Positions 21,443 through 30,304 are shown, counted from the stretch's first letter. The stretch is 34,760 nt of DNA from Clostridiales bacterium (GCA_004555155.1 SFJH01000024.1:1-34760), one strand, 5' to 3'. Program-made: numbers and translations. Notes: generated by a model not told the origin, from the letters alone.

Positions 21443-24400
21443 ATGCTCGGAAAATATAGCGTAAAGAAACCGTACACGGTGATTGTAGGCGTCATCCTGG
21501 TGATTGTGCTGGGCGTGATCTCGTTTACAAATATGACGACGGATCTGCTGCCCAGCATGAATTTCCCGTATGTCATCGTGTACACCACGTATGTGGGCGC
21601 CACGCCGGAACAGGTGGAGACGGAGGTCACGCGGCCGCTGGAATCGTCGTTCGCCACGCTGACCGACATCAAGAACATCTCCTCGAAGTCCAGCGACAAC
21701 CTGTCGCTGGTGGTGCTGGAGTTCAACGACACCGCAGATCTGAACACTGCGATGATCGAAATCAACTCCGAAATCTCCATGCTCTCCGCGGGGTGGAGCG
21801 ACTCGGTCGGCGCGCCGGCGATCATGAAGATCAATCCGGACATGCTGCCGGTGTCCATCGTCTCCGTGGCCCGGGACGGCATGGATGTATACGAGCTTTC
21901 GAAGTATGTGGAGGAGACGCTGATCCCGGCGTATGAGGGCATCAACGGCGTGGCCTCGGTCACCGCGTCCGGCCTGATCACCCGGGAGGTGGACGTGACC
22001 ATCGAGCAGGATCGCATCGACGTGCTGAACAACGCCATCCTGCGGGACATCGACGCGGAGCTGGCCGACGTGGAGGAGCAGCTCGACGAGGCGCAGGCGC
22101 AGATCTCCGACGGCAAAAGCCAGCTCGCCCGGAAGAAGAGCAGCGTGCTCGCCCAGCTGGACGGCGCGCTGGGCCAGCTGGACGGCAGCGAGGGCCAGAT
22201 GGACGCCGCCATCGCCCAGCTGCGGGAGCAGCGGGACGCGCTGCAGGCGCAGCTGGATCAGGTGAACGAGGGCATCGCCCGCATGGAGCCGCTGCTGAAT
22301 CTGACCGACGAGCAGCGCGCCGCCCTCGCCCGGCTGGAGGAGCAGCTGGGCAAGCTCAAGGGCCAGAAGGAATTTCTGGAGCAGCAGCTGGATGCGCTGG
22401 AGAACGGACAGGGCAACGCCGCGCTGAGCGAGGCGCGCGCCGACGCCGTTCGCAGGCAGGAGGAGCTGCAGGCTCAGCGCGATGCGCTGAGCCGCTATAT
22501 CGAGGATCTCAGCCAGGCCGACGCGGAATCCCTGCAGAGCGACCTGGACGCGCTGAACGCGCAGCTGATCGACCGGCAGTCCGCGCTGAGCGCCGCCCAG
22601 AGCGATCTGAACGAAAAAACCGCCGCCCGGAACGCCACGCAGGCCCGGATCGACGCGCTGGAGCAGGCCATCGCCGAACTCGAAGCGCCCGAAGGCACAG
22701 CCGGAGTCCCCGGCACGGAGATCCCTGCCGATACGGAGATCCCCGCCGATACGGAAGCGCCCGCCGAATCCGCCGCGCCCGAGGCGCTGACCGACGTGCC
22801 GGAGGAATCGCGGACGCCGGAGGCGTCCGCCGGAACGCTGCGCGGCCTGTTCAGCGCCAGCGCGGAGGGAAAGACGCTGGAGGAGCTTCAGGCGGAGCTG
22901 GCGGCGGAAAGGGAGACGCTGGCGGCGCAGAGCGCAGAGGTGGAGGCGGCTCAGGCGGAGGTCGACCGGCTCAGCGGCGAAATCGCCGGAATACAGGCGC
23001 AGATCGCCGACAAGCAGGCCGCGCTGGACGACGTGCAGAGCGGCAGTCTGTCCACCCGCATCGAGGCGGCGCAGCGCGAGCTGGCCCGGCTGGACGCGCG
23101 CATCGAGCTGACCGGCGCCGAGATCGCCGCCATCGACGAGCTGCTCTCCGGCGAGAGCACGGCCATCGGCGCGGCGCGCAAGGCGCTGGACGAGCTGGAC
23201 GCCGCCATCGAGGAGATCGAGCAGTCCGAGGAATACCAGCTGCTCAAGCTGATCACCGACGAGGACGCGCTCAACGCCCAGTACGCCGCCGCGCTGGAGG
23301 CCAGGGCCCAGCTGGAGGCCGGCATCGCGCAGATCGACGATTATCTGGGCAAGCTGGAGCAGGGGATCATCCCGGGCGGCCTGATCGACGGCATCGACGA
23401 GGATACCTCGCTGTCCGACGCCCGATCGCAGCTGGAGAGCGCGCGCAGCCAGGCGCTGAGCGCCTTTGCCGAGGCCGAGGCCCAGCTGGCCGAGGCCGCG
23501 GATCAGCTGGCGGAAGCGCGCAAGGAATTTGAGGACAAGCGCGACGAGGCGCTGGCCAACGCCGGTCTGGACGGGATCATCACCGTGGACACCGTGGCCG
23601 GACTGCTGGGCGCGCAGAACCTGTCCATGCCCGCCGGCTATGTCTACGACGTGAACAACGACGAATATCTGGTGCGCGTGGGCGACAAGTTCGAATCCGT
23701 CGACGAACTGAAGCGGCTGAAGCTGTTTTCCATCGGCATGGATTCCGTGGACGAGGTGCGCCTGACCGACGTGGCCCGCGTGGAGATCACCGACAATGCC
23801 GACGAAACCTTCACCAAGGTCGACGGCCAGGACGGCATTCTGCTGTCCATCGAGAAGCAGTCCACCTTCTCCACCACCGACGTCTCCGACCGCGTGGCTG
23901 AGAAGAGCGCCGAGCTGATGGCGAAGGAGAGCGGACTGTCGGTGGTCGACCTGTTCAATCAGGGCGATTACATCAACATCATCGTCGATTCCGTGCTGAA
24001 CAATCTGATTTCGGGCGGCATTCTGGCGGTGCTGGTGCTGCTGCTGTTCCTGATGGACTGGCGGCCGACGGTCATCGTGGCCATCTCGATTCCGCTGAGC
24101 GTGGTGGCGGCGTTCGTGTGCATGTATTTCTCGGGCATTACGCTCAACGTGCTGTCGCTTTCGGGACTGGCGCTGGGCATCGGCATGCTGGTGGACAACT
24201 CCATCGTCGCCATTGAAAACATCTATCGATTGCGCAACGAGGAGCACATGCCCATTCTGCACGCCTGCGTCAACGGCGTGGGCCAGGTGTCCGGCTCGCT
24301 GTTCGCCTCCACGCTGACCACCATCTGCGTGTTCCTGCCCGTGGTGTTCGTCACCGGACTGGCCCACGATCTGTTTGTGGATCTGGGCCTGACCATCGCG

Positions 24401-26944
24401 TTTTCGCTGCTGGCCAGCCTGATCATGGCGATGACCGTGGTGCCCGCCATGTCCGCGAGCCTGCTGAAAAAGCAGAGGCAGTCCCGGCGCAAGGGCGTGT
24501 TCGCCCGCATCCAGGGCGGCTACACCCGGCTGCTGCGCGGCGCGCTGCGGATCAAGCCGCTGGTGCTGCTGGCGGCGGTGGCGCTGCTGGCCTTCACCGT
24601 GATGCAGGTGCCGAAGATGGGCACGTCCTTCATGCCCGAGGTAAATTCCACCCAGATGACCGCGAAGCTGGAGCTGGATCCCGAGGCCGAGCTGGAGCCC
24701 CAGCAGGATCAGGCGCTGTCGCTGATGAACCGCATGATGGAGATCGACGGCGTGAAGTCCATCGGTCTGAGCGGCGGCAGCGGCATGATGAGCATGATGG
24801 GCGGCTCCAGCAGCCTGACCTATTACATCATCGTGGACGAGAGCGCGGGCCGTGCCAATGTGGAGATCGCCCGGGACATCCGCGCCGCGTCCGAGAGCAT
24901 GGGCGTCGAGCTGTCGATTTCCACCAGCACCATGGATATCTCCATGCTGACCGGCTCCGGCATCTCCATCGATATCACCGGCCCGGAGATCGACGGCCTG
25001 CAGGCCGTGGCGAAGGACGTGGCCGAAATCGTGCGCAGCCTGGAGGGCGCGACGGAGATCGACGACGGTCTGGAAGCCTCCGTGCCCGAGCTCCGCATCA
25101 CCGTGGACAAGGAGCTGGCGACCGACCACAATCTGACCGTGGGCCAGGTGTACCAGTTCATCGCGAAGAAGATCTACGGCAAGATGGAGATCACCGAGGC
25201 GACGCTGGACGGCGAAACGCTGTCGATCTATCTGATCGACGGCCGCAACGCCTCCATCACCCCCGATGCGCTGGAGGATCTGGAGATCGAGGTCACCTCC
25301 GGCGACAAGTCCGAGATGGTGCGCATCGGCGATATCGCCGCCGTCGAAGAGGCGCAGAGCTTCACCGCCATCTCCCGCGCCAATCAGCAGCGCACGCTGG
25401 CCGTCTCCTTCCAGATTGCCGAGGGATACAGCGCCAACCACGTCAGCGCCGCGCTGGAGGAAAAGCTGGCCGGGTATCAGCCCCCCGAGGGCTACACCGT
25501 CGCCCTGTCCGGCGAAAACGAAACCGTCAGCAGCATCATGGAGGATCTGGTGTTCATGGTGGCCGTGGCGGTGCTGATGATCTTCCTGATCATGGTGGCG
25601 CAGTTCCAGTCGTTCAAATCGCCGGTCATCGTGCTGTTCACGATTCCGCTGGCGTTCACGGGCGGTCTGCTGGCGCTGCTGATCACGAAGATGGATCTGT
25701 CCATCGTGGCCATGGTCGGCTTCCTGGTGCTGTCCGGCGTGGTGGTGAACAACGGCATCGTGTTCGTGGATACCGTCAACCAGCTGCGCATCGGCGGCAT
25801 GAGCAAGAAGGAGGCGCTGGTGGAAACCGGCCGCCTGCGCCTGCGCCCCATCCTGATGACCGCAGCAACGACCATCCTGGGCATGTCCACCATGGCCCTG
25901 GGCGCGGGCCTGGGCGCGGAGATGATGCAGCCCATGGCGGTCGTCACCATCGGCGGCCTGAGCTATGCCACGCTGATGACGCTGTTCATCGTGCCGGTGA
26001 TGTACGATCTGATCAATGGCGAGAAGATGTCCGCCCGGGAGATCCAGATGGCGAAGGAGGCCGCCGGCATGGCGAACGGCGAGGAGATCTTTGACGAGCC
26101 CTCCGCGCCGGAATCCGGCAGCCTGCCCGCGCCGGAGTCTGGGGAGGGCGCCGCCAACCTGCCGGAGAGCGGCAAGCCCGACCCCGACCCCGATAAGCCC
26201 GACCCCGATAAGCCCAGTCCGCCTTCGGGCGGAATCCCCGCAGAAGCGGCCGACTGCGAAGCGGAGGAAGATCTATGGCGCGAAGCTGGGGAAGCTCCGC
26301 AGCGCGAAGTGAAGGAACATTCGCAGCGCGAAGCGAAGGAAGATCCATGGCGCGAAGCGGAGGAACGTCCGCGGCGTGAAGCGGAGGAGAACCCGCAGCG
26401 CGAAGCGAAAGAAGATCCATGGCGCGAAGCGGAGCAAGACCCATGGCGCGGAGCAGAGGTGCATGCCGCGCCGATCGGCGGCGTACCGACGGATCGTCCG
26501 ACAGTGCCCGGCCCGGCCCCGCTCGTGCCGATGATGCGCGCGACCCGCGCGGCTCAGGTTGAACCGCCCGCCTATGGGGATCGCCGGAGCAGCGGAAGCA
26601 AAGCGAGGGTTCCCGGCGACGGATTCCTGCGGCAAAATGAAACCGCGCAGGCCGACGGTGAGTATATCCCCTGGTATACCGACATGCCGGAGGCATACAG
26701 CGCACCGGAGCGGTCGGTCCATGCCGCTTCCGATGAATACGGCGCACCGCGCCTGTTCGGCGGATCGGCTGTCGGGGAGGACGGATTCGGATTCCAGAGC
26801 CGCACCGGCGGTCTGCAGAAAGACAGAACGCAGGCGGCGAGACCGGTCAGCGAGGCGTATCCCGCCCGCCCGGCCGAACGCACCGCATCCAGCCGCCGCG
26901 CCGAGCACCGCCTGAAAATACGCAGAAAACTGAATAACCGCTGA
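21443..26944 (+). CDS. Giant RND-family efflux permease with coiled-coil insertion and repeat tail
   Basis: An 1833-residue RND (HAE1/AcrB-like) transporter, against about 1030 for usual members. TM1 is at 11-30, followed by the first porter region (TRPLESSF at 63-70). At about residue 203 the porter fold is interrupted by about 510 Glu/Ala/Gln/Leu-rich residues: coiled coil (about 203-411), a Pro/Thr/Glu linker with EIPADT repeats (about 412-475), more coiled coil and helices to about 715. The fold resumes at LLGAQNLSMPAG (about 720-731). TM4 has MLVDNSIVAIENI with D918, the proton-relay position; the second loop and TM7-12 are normal, with GVVVNNGIVFVD in TM10. From about 1525 to the end is a charged cytoplasmic tail with octapeptide repeats. 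GGAGG is eight bases before the ATG. No adaptor or outer-membrane gene is adjacent. Confidence 0.88.
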   Translation: MLGKYSVKKPYTVIVGVILVIVLGVISFTNMTTDLLPSMNFPYVIVYTTYVGATPEQVETEVTRPLESSFATLTDIKNISSKSSDNLSLVVLEFNDTADLNTAMIEINSEISMLSAGWSDSVGAPAIMKINPDMLPVSIVSVARDGMDVYELSKYVEETLIPAYEGINGVASVTASGLITREVDVTIEQDRIDVLNNAILRDIDAELADVEEQLDEAQAQISDGKSQLARKKSSVLAQLDGALGQLDGSEGQMDAAIAQLREQRDALQAQLDQVNEGIARMEPLLNLTDEQRAALARLEEQLGKLKGQKEFLEQQLDALENGQGNAALSEARADAVRRQEELQAQRDALSRYIEDLSQADAESLQSDLDALNAQLIDRQSALSAAQSDLNEKTAARNATQARIDALEQAIAELEAPEGTAGVPGTEIPADTEIPADTEAPAESAAPEALTDVPEESRTPEASAGTLRGLFSASAEGKTLEELQAELAAERETLAAQSAEVEAAQAEVDRLSGEIAGIQAQIADKQAALDDVQSGSLSTRIEAAQRELARLDARIELTGAEIAAIDELLSGESTAIGAARKALDELDAAIEEIEQSEEYQLLKLITDEDALNAQYAAALEARAQLEAGIAQIDDYLGKLEQGIIPGGLIDGIDEDTSLSDARSQLESARSQALSAFAEAEAQLAEAADQLAEARKEFEDKRDEALANAGLDGIITVDTVAGLLGAQNLSMPAGYVYDVNNDEYLVRVGDKFESVDELKRLKLFSIGMDSVDEVRLTDVARVEITDNADETFTKVDGQDGILLSIEKQSTFSTTDVSDRVAEKSAELMAKESGLSVVDLFNQGDYINIIVDSVLNNLISGGILAVLVLLLFLMDWRPTVIVAISIPLSVVAAFVCMYFSGITLNVLSLSGLALGIGMLVDNSIVAIENIYRLRNEEHMPILHACVNGVGQVSGSLFASTLTTICVFLPVVFVTGLAHDLFVDLGLTIAFSLLASLIMAMTVVPAMSASLLKKQRQSRRKGVFARIQGGYTRLLRGALRIKPLVLLAAVALLAFTVMQVPKMGTSFMPEVNSTQMTAKLELDPEAELEPQQDQALSLMNRMMEIDGVKSIGLSGGSGMMSMMGGSSSLTYYIIVDESAGRANVEIARDIRAASESMGVELSISTSTMDISMLTGSGISIDITGPEIDGLQAVAKDVAEIVRSLEGATEIDDGLEASVPELRITVDKELATDHNLTVGQVYQFIAKKIYGKMEITEATLDGETLSIYLIDGRNASITPDALEDLEIEVTSGDKSEMVRIGDIAAVEEAQSFTAISRANQQRTLAVSFQIAEGYSANHVSAALEEKLAGYQPPEGYTVALSGENETVSSIMEDLVFMVAVAVLMIFLIMVAQFQSFKSPVIVLFTIPLAFTGGLLALLITKMDLSIVAMVGFLVLSGVVVNNGIVFVDTVNQLRIGGMSKKEALVETGRLRLRPILMTAATTILGMSTMALGAGLGAEMMQPMAVVTIGGLSYATLMTLFIVPVMYDLINGEKMSAREIQMAKEAAGMANGEEIFDEPSAPESGSLPAPESGEGAANLPESGKPDPDPDKPDPDKPSPPSGGIPAEAADCEAEEDLWREAGEAPQREVKEHSQREAKEDPWREAEERPRREAEENPQREAKEDPWREAEQDPWRGAEVHAAPIGGVPTDRPTVPGPAPLVPMMRATRAAQVEPPAYGDRRSSGSKARVPGDGFLRQNETAQADGEYIPWYTDMPEAYSAPERSVHAASDEYGAPRLFGGSAVGEDGFGFQSRTGGLQKDRTQAARPVSEAYPARPAERTASSRRAEHRLKIRRKLNNR
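26270..26461 (+). repeat. Eight 24-bp in-frame repeats in the RND tail
   Basis: From residue 1610 the tail reads as eight octapeptides of the form x-x-x-R-E-A-x-E (DLWREAGE, APQREVKE, HSQREAKE, DPWREAEE, RPRREAEE, NPQREAKE, DPWREAEQ, DPWRGAEV). The DNA units resemble CCATGGCGCGAAGCGGAGGA. The segment is highly charged and probably disordered or a short helix bundle. Confidence 0.85.
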
Positions 26945-26966
26945 TCCCACGGAAATGGAAGCCGAA

Positions 26967-27003
26967 AGCGGGAAGCCGGAAATGTTTTCTCCGGCTTCCC
27001 GCT
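26967..27003 (+). terminator. Hairpin after the RND gene, with a second copy downstream
   Basis: AGCGGGAAGCCGGA (26967-26980) pairs with 26990-27003 in a perfect 14-bp stem around AATGTTTTC. No T-run follows, so termination is uncertain. A shortened copy lies at 27147-27173, with GAAGCCGGA pairing with TCCGGCTTC and the nearly identical loop AACGTTTTC. Confidence 0.6.
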
Positions 27004-27340
27004 CAGCGTGTCAGAGGAGTCCTCCTGACAGGTTCAATGAAAATCCCACGATCATCCGGACGATTTCCTGACGGAAGGTGAAATACGAGCCCGGCGTGCA
27101 AGCCGCCGCGACGAAATCTGCGCGAGGTTTTTGACAGCCTGATCGGGAAGCCGGAAACGTTTTCTCCGGCTTCTCGCTGCTGTTGTCCGAACGGGCGGCA
27201 GATGGCCCCGATCCAACCGGGGGTTGAGAGAGGAGGCTTTGGCCGCATACTGTGAGCCCTTGCCGAGTCTGGCCATATCCGTCCAGCGGACGGCTGTGAC
27301 CGCCGCCCTTTTGTCGGCACTTTGCCAAACCTCATCGTGC

Positions 27341-27562
27341 CGCACCCGCGCCCGGCCGTCCTTTGCCGCTGCGCCGACGCACCCGCGCCCGGCTATCCTG
27401 CGCCGCCGAGTCGGCGCACCTGCGCAAGGCCGTCCTCCGCCGCTATGTCGACGCACCCATGCCCGGCCATCCTCCGTAGCCGAGTCGGCATATACACGCC
27501 CGGCCGTCCCGCGCCGACTCGTCGGCGCACCCGCGCTCGACCGTCCTGCGCCGCTACGTCGA
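27341..27562. repeat. Array of six degenerate 37-bp tandem repeats
   Basis: Units start at 27341, 27378, 27415, 27452, 27489 and 27526, each exactly 37 bp. The consensus begins CGCACCCGCGCCCGGCCGTC, continues CTGCGCCGC and ends in a seven-base variable tail (GCGCCGA, GAGTCGG, ATGTCGA, GAGTCGG, TCGTCGG, ACGTCGA). 37 is not a multiple of three, so the array is not a coding repeat. Confidence 0.85.
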
Positions 27563-27674
27563 CGTTCTCGCGCGCGGACGAAAACAACCATGCCCTGGAA
27601 TCAGGCATCACAATACTGGAAGCCTGTGGCGATGGGGACGGCTTCAGAGAGCAGGGGACGTCCTTCACCTCTCC

Positions 27675-27719
27675 AAAAGAGGAAGAACGCCGATGTTTGG
27701 TCGGCGTTCTTTCTCTTTT
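27675..27719 (-). terminator. Strong intrinsic terminator of the C69 dipeptidase gene
   Basis: AAGAACGCCGA (27683-27693) pairs with 27701-27711 around a 7-base loop, extended across one mismatch by AAAAGAG (27675-27681) with CTCTTTT (27713-27719). Either strand ends in a T-run. It lies 17 bp past the stop codon of the minus-strand dipeptidase. Confidence 0.85.
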
Positions 27720-27735
27720 GATTTTTCGGATGAAT

Positions 27736-29307
27736 TTACTTGATGGAATTTACCAGCTCGACGGCGGCGGCGTGTACGGCGGCGGCAGCGTCGGCGCTGA
27801 TCTGCGTGGCGGCCTGCGCGGCGGCCTCGTCGGATTCAGCGGCGCTCACGGCGGCCTGCAGCTCGTCGTAGGCGGCGTAGCACTGCGCCTGGAGCTCGTC
27901 CAGCTTGGCGGTCACGGCGGCGATCTGATCGTCGGTCAGGCTGCCGGATTCGACCAGGTTGGACAGCGCGTCCATGGTCCAGTAGAAGGAATCGGCCCAG
28001 TCGGCGGGCAGGGCGCGGAAGCCCTCCACCGCCACGCGGCTGCCGTCCTCGGCGCGCTTGTACTTGGTGGTGGCGTAGCAGATCTCCGCGTCCGCGGGCT
28101 CCTCCTCGGTGAACTCGGCGGGCAGGGTGCTGACCTTGTACGCGCCGTAGGTGTCGGTGGTCAGCATGGGATAGTAGGGCACGAAGGCGTTCCAGGCCGC
28201 GTCGTCCATGGCGACCCATTCCACGGTGTCGGTCAGGCTGTCCTCGGCGGAGACCTGGAAGATGTGGGTTTCGAGGTTGCGGTTGGAGCCGATGCCGGCG
28301 ATGTGGTAGTAGCCGATCACATCCTCGATGGAGTAGGCGTGATCCAGCGCAATGCTGTTGTACAGGGGCACGATGCTGCCATCCGCGGCCACATTGGACA
28401 GCGTGAAGTCGGCGTTCTCGGGCTCCTCCTTGGCAGTGGCGGCGTTGAAGTACTTCAGCGCGTCCACCATGCGGGAGCTGACCGACTGGTCGCCGTTGTA
28501 GGAGGCCACGTAGTCGATGGTGTTGGCGGCCTCGTCGCCGACGTAGGTGCCGGCCTGCTGGGCCACGGCGATCAGACCCTCGGAGGCGATGACGTTTTCA
28601 GCGTCGTCCAGATCGATCAGGCCGATGATGGACATGTTGGGCTGGGCGAAGGCCAGATCGGCGGGGAGCTTCAGCGCCACATACTGATGGCCGGTGACGT
28701 TCTCGATGTACCAGGTCTCGGTGTTGTCGGCGATGAAGATGCCGGAGCCGCCTGCGCAGCCGGCCGTGTCGTAGATGCTCAGCAGCAGATCGACGGCTTC
28801 CTTCGCGGTGGCGGATTCGCTGAGCAGCACGGTGGTGATTTCGGCCTCCTCGATGCCCGCGTCCTCATAGGGATCGGCCTCGTAGACCGCGTCGGAGCAG
28901 CCGATGGTCTCGGTGGCGCTCACGGTCACGCCCATGTCGTTGGTGCCGCCGGCCTCATAGGGCGTGTGCTTGTGCTCGCCGCCGCAGTCGGGGCAGACGC
29001 CGTTCACGGCGGAGCCGTTGTCGTCTCTGAAGGCGGTGTAGCCGTAGCTGTCCTTGGTGAAGGTGTAGGTGAAGCCGTAGCAGCCGACGTATTCCTCACC
29101 GGCGGTGTGGTTTCCGGCGGGACTGACGTAGAACAGCTTGTTGTAGCTGTTGGAGATATCCTCGGACCGGGCGAAGATGGTCGTGCCGTCCGCGGTCAGG
29201 CCGGAGCCCACGTAGATCGCCGTGCACGCCATCGCGCCGACGGAGGACAGACACAGTACAAGAGCGACCATCATAGATACAGCTGTTTTGAATTTGGAAA
29301 GTTTCAT
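27736..29307 (-). CDS. Secreted C69 family dipeptidase (Ntn hydrolase)
   Basis: A 523-residue exported peptidase of family C69 (PepD-type). The signal peptide MKLSKFKTAVSMMVALVLCL...VGAMA ends just before C28 in ACTAIYVGSGLTADG, so cleavage would expose the cysteine as the N-terminal nucleophile, as required for this class. The family motif TIFARSEDIS follows directly. Further family segments are PYEAGGTNDMGVTVSATETI, then GSGIFIADNTETWYIENVTG and AFAQPNMSIIG-like strands at the expected distance. An Ala/Glu-rich helical tail closes the protein. It should hydrolyse dipeptides outside the membrane. Start: ATG at 29307 with AAGGATGG upstream; the longer frame reaching 29718 overlaps the next gene and lacks support. 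It has its own promoter and terminator. Confidence 0.9.
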   Translation of the reverse strand: MKLSKFKTAVSMMVALVLCLSSVGAMACTAIYVGSGLTADGTTIFARSEDISNSYNKLFYVSPAGNHTAGEEYVGCYGFTYTFTKDSYGYTAFRDDNGSAVNGVCPDCGGEHKHTPYEAGGTNDMGVTVSATETIGCSDAVYEADPYEDAGIEEAEITTVLLSESATAKEAVDLLLSIYDTAGCAGGSGIFIADNTETWYIENVTGHQYVALKLPADLAFAQPNMSIIGLIDLDDAENVIASEGLIAVAQQAGTYVGDEAANTIDYVASYNGDQSVSSRMVDALKYFNAATAKEEPENADFTLSNVAADGSIVPLYNSIALDHAYSIEDVIGYYHIAGIGSNRNLETHIFQVSAEDSLTDTVEWVAMDDAAWNAFVPYYPMLTTDTYGAYKVSTLPAEFTEEEPADAEICYATTKYKRAEDGSRVAVEGFRALPADWADSFYWTMDALSNLVESGSLTDDQIAAVTAKLDELQAQCYAAYDELQAAVSAAESDEAAAQAATQISADAAAAVHAAAVELVNSIK

Positions 29308-29337
29308 ATGCGCACCATCCTTGATTTGATGGTCCCT

Positions 29338-29366
29338 ATTATAGCGCATACTTATGCAGATGTCAA
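29338..29366 (-). promoter_or_regulatory. Perfect consensus sigma-A promoter for the C69 dipeptidase
   Basis: Minus strand: TTGACA (29366-29361), 17-bp spacer, TATAAT (29343-29338), all twelve bases consensus. It lies in the 73-bp gap after the siroheme protein gene; the predicted leader is about 25 nt. Confidence 0.92.
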
Positions 29367-29380
29367 GCATGAATATACAT

Positions 29381-30304
29381 TTATTTTCCGTAAATTTCCG
29401 CCGGATCCGACGGCTGTCCGTCCAGCAGCGCGGCCTGAACGGCGTCGAAGCCCAGCCGGGCGATGGTGTCGGAGAAGCGCTCGCCGTCGGCGCCGTGATC
29501 GCGGAAGAACAGGATGGCGCGCCCGATGAGGCCGAGGAGCTCGGCCGGATCGGTGAAGAGCCTGTCCAGCGGCCGTCCGCAGACGAGCTCCCTGCCGCTG
29601 CGCCCGCCGATGTAGACGCGGAATCCGGAGACGGACGCGCCGACGGCATGGAAGGGACAGCACCCAACGCAGCGCCCGCAGCGGATGCATTGGGCGGGAT
29701 CGATGCATATTCTGCCATCGGCCAGACTGGCGTGCCGGATGGGGCAGCCGGCCTCGACCAGACATTTTCTGCAGCCGCGGCACTTTTCGGGATCGACGGC
29801 CGGTACGCGCTGGCCGACGACGCCCAGGTCGTTCAGCGCGGGCTTGACGCAGTTGTTGGGACAGCCGCCCACGGCGATCTTGAACTTGTGGGGCAGCCGC
29901 ACGCCGCGAAAGCCCTTGTAGAAGCGCTCCTGAATCTCGGCGGCCAGGCCGCAGGTATCGATCAGGCCGAAGCGGCAGGTCGTGCCCTTGCAGGAGACCA
30001 CCGGGCGCACCCGGGGGCCGGTGCCGCCGGTCTCCAGACCGGCCTCGTCCAGCCAGGCGCGCAGCTCGTCGATGCGTTCGAAGGGCACGCCCTGGATTTC
30101 CGCGGTCTGGCGGACGGTCACCGCCACCTCGCCGGAGCCGAACCGCTCCGCAGCCTCGGCGATGGCGCGCATTTCTGCGGCGCTGAGTCTGCCGCTGCGC
30201 GTCAGTACGCGGGCGTTGAAGGTGTTGCCCGTGCGCTTGTCCACCAGAAAGCCCAGCGCTTTGACGCGGGCAATCTCTCCGGCAGGGATCCTGGTTTCGT
30301 TCAT
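29381..30304 (-). CDS. Small siroheme sulfite/nitrite reductase-like protein with two ferredoxin clusters
   Basis: A 307-residue cytosolic redox protein of the nitrite/sulfite reductase superfamily, resembling AsrC or other small clostridial forms. It has an N-terminal ferredoxin-like half-domain (VTVRQTAEIQGVP at 63-75). The siroheme-4Fe4S cysteines are C105 and C110 (SCKGTTCRFG) and C148 and C152 (GGCPNNCVKP). The inserted 2[4Fe-4S] ferredoxin domain has C175/C178/C181/C187 (CX2CX2CX5CP, one loop longer than usual) and C206/C209/C212/C216 (CX2CX2CX3CP). It probably reduces sulfite or nitrite with electrons from a ferredoxin-like donor, but small orphan members are poorly characterised. Start: ATG at 30304 behind GAGGAAGGATG. 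No asrA/asrB partners or siroheme genes are adjacent. Confidence 0.85.
   Translation of the reverse strand: MNETRIPAGEIARVKALGFLVDKRTGNTFNARVLTRSGRLSAAEMRAIAEAAERFGSGEVAVTVRQTAEIQGVPFERIDELRAWLDEAGLETGGTGPRVRPVVSCKGTTCRFGLIDTCGLAAEIQERFYKGFRGVRLPHKFKIAVGGCPNNCVKPALNDLGVVGQRVPAVDPEKCRGCRKCLVEAGCPIRHASLADGRICIDPAQCIRCGRCVGCCPFHAVGASVSGFRVYIGGRSGRELVCGRPLDRLFTDPAELLGLIGRAILFFRDHGADGERFSDTIARLGFDAVQAALLDGQPSDPAEIYGK

Larger units (their letters stand above)
26945..27735. other. Gene-free stretch of 791 bp
   Basis: No supportable gene is present. From left to right it holds a 14-bp hairpin after the RND stop (26967-27003), a short imperfect palindrome (27009-27030), a second related hairpin (27147-27173), six 37-bp repeats (27341-27562) and the terminator of the converging dipeptidase gene (27675-27719). 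Long open frames here are Arg/Pro/Ala-rich shadows of the repeats. Confidence 0.6.

Noticed and set aside
20974..22212. 412-codon frame that would place the lipoyl domain at the end of a larger protein
   Set aside because: The upstream part is Ser/Ala/Met-rich shadow sequence opposite the RND gene and spans the lipoyl operon promoter; the ribosome site points to the TTG at 21210.
21383..25441. 1352-codon minus-strand open frame opposite the RND gene
   Set aside because: Antisense shadow of a well-supported RND transporter; composition is His/Gly/Gln/Arg-rich with no family motif.
27341..27562. Possible CRISPR array from regular 37-bp periodicity
   Set aside because: The units are tandem and similar along their whole length; there is no alternation of conserved repeats and unique spacers, and no cas gene is in the window.
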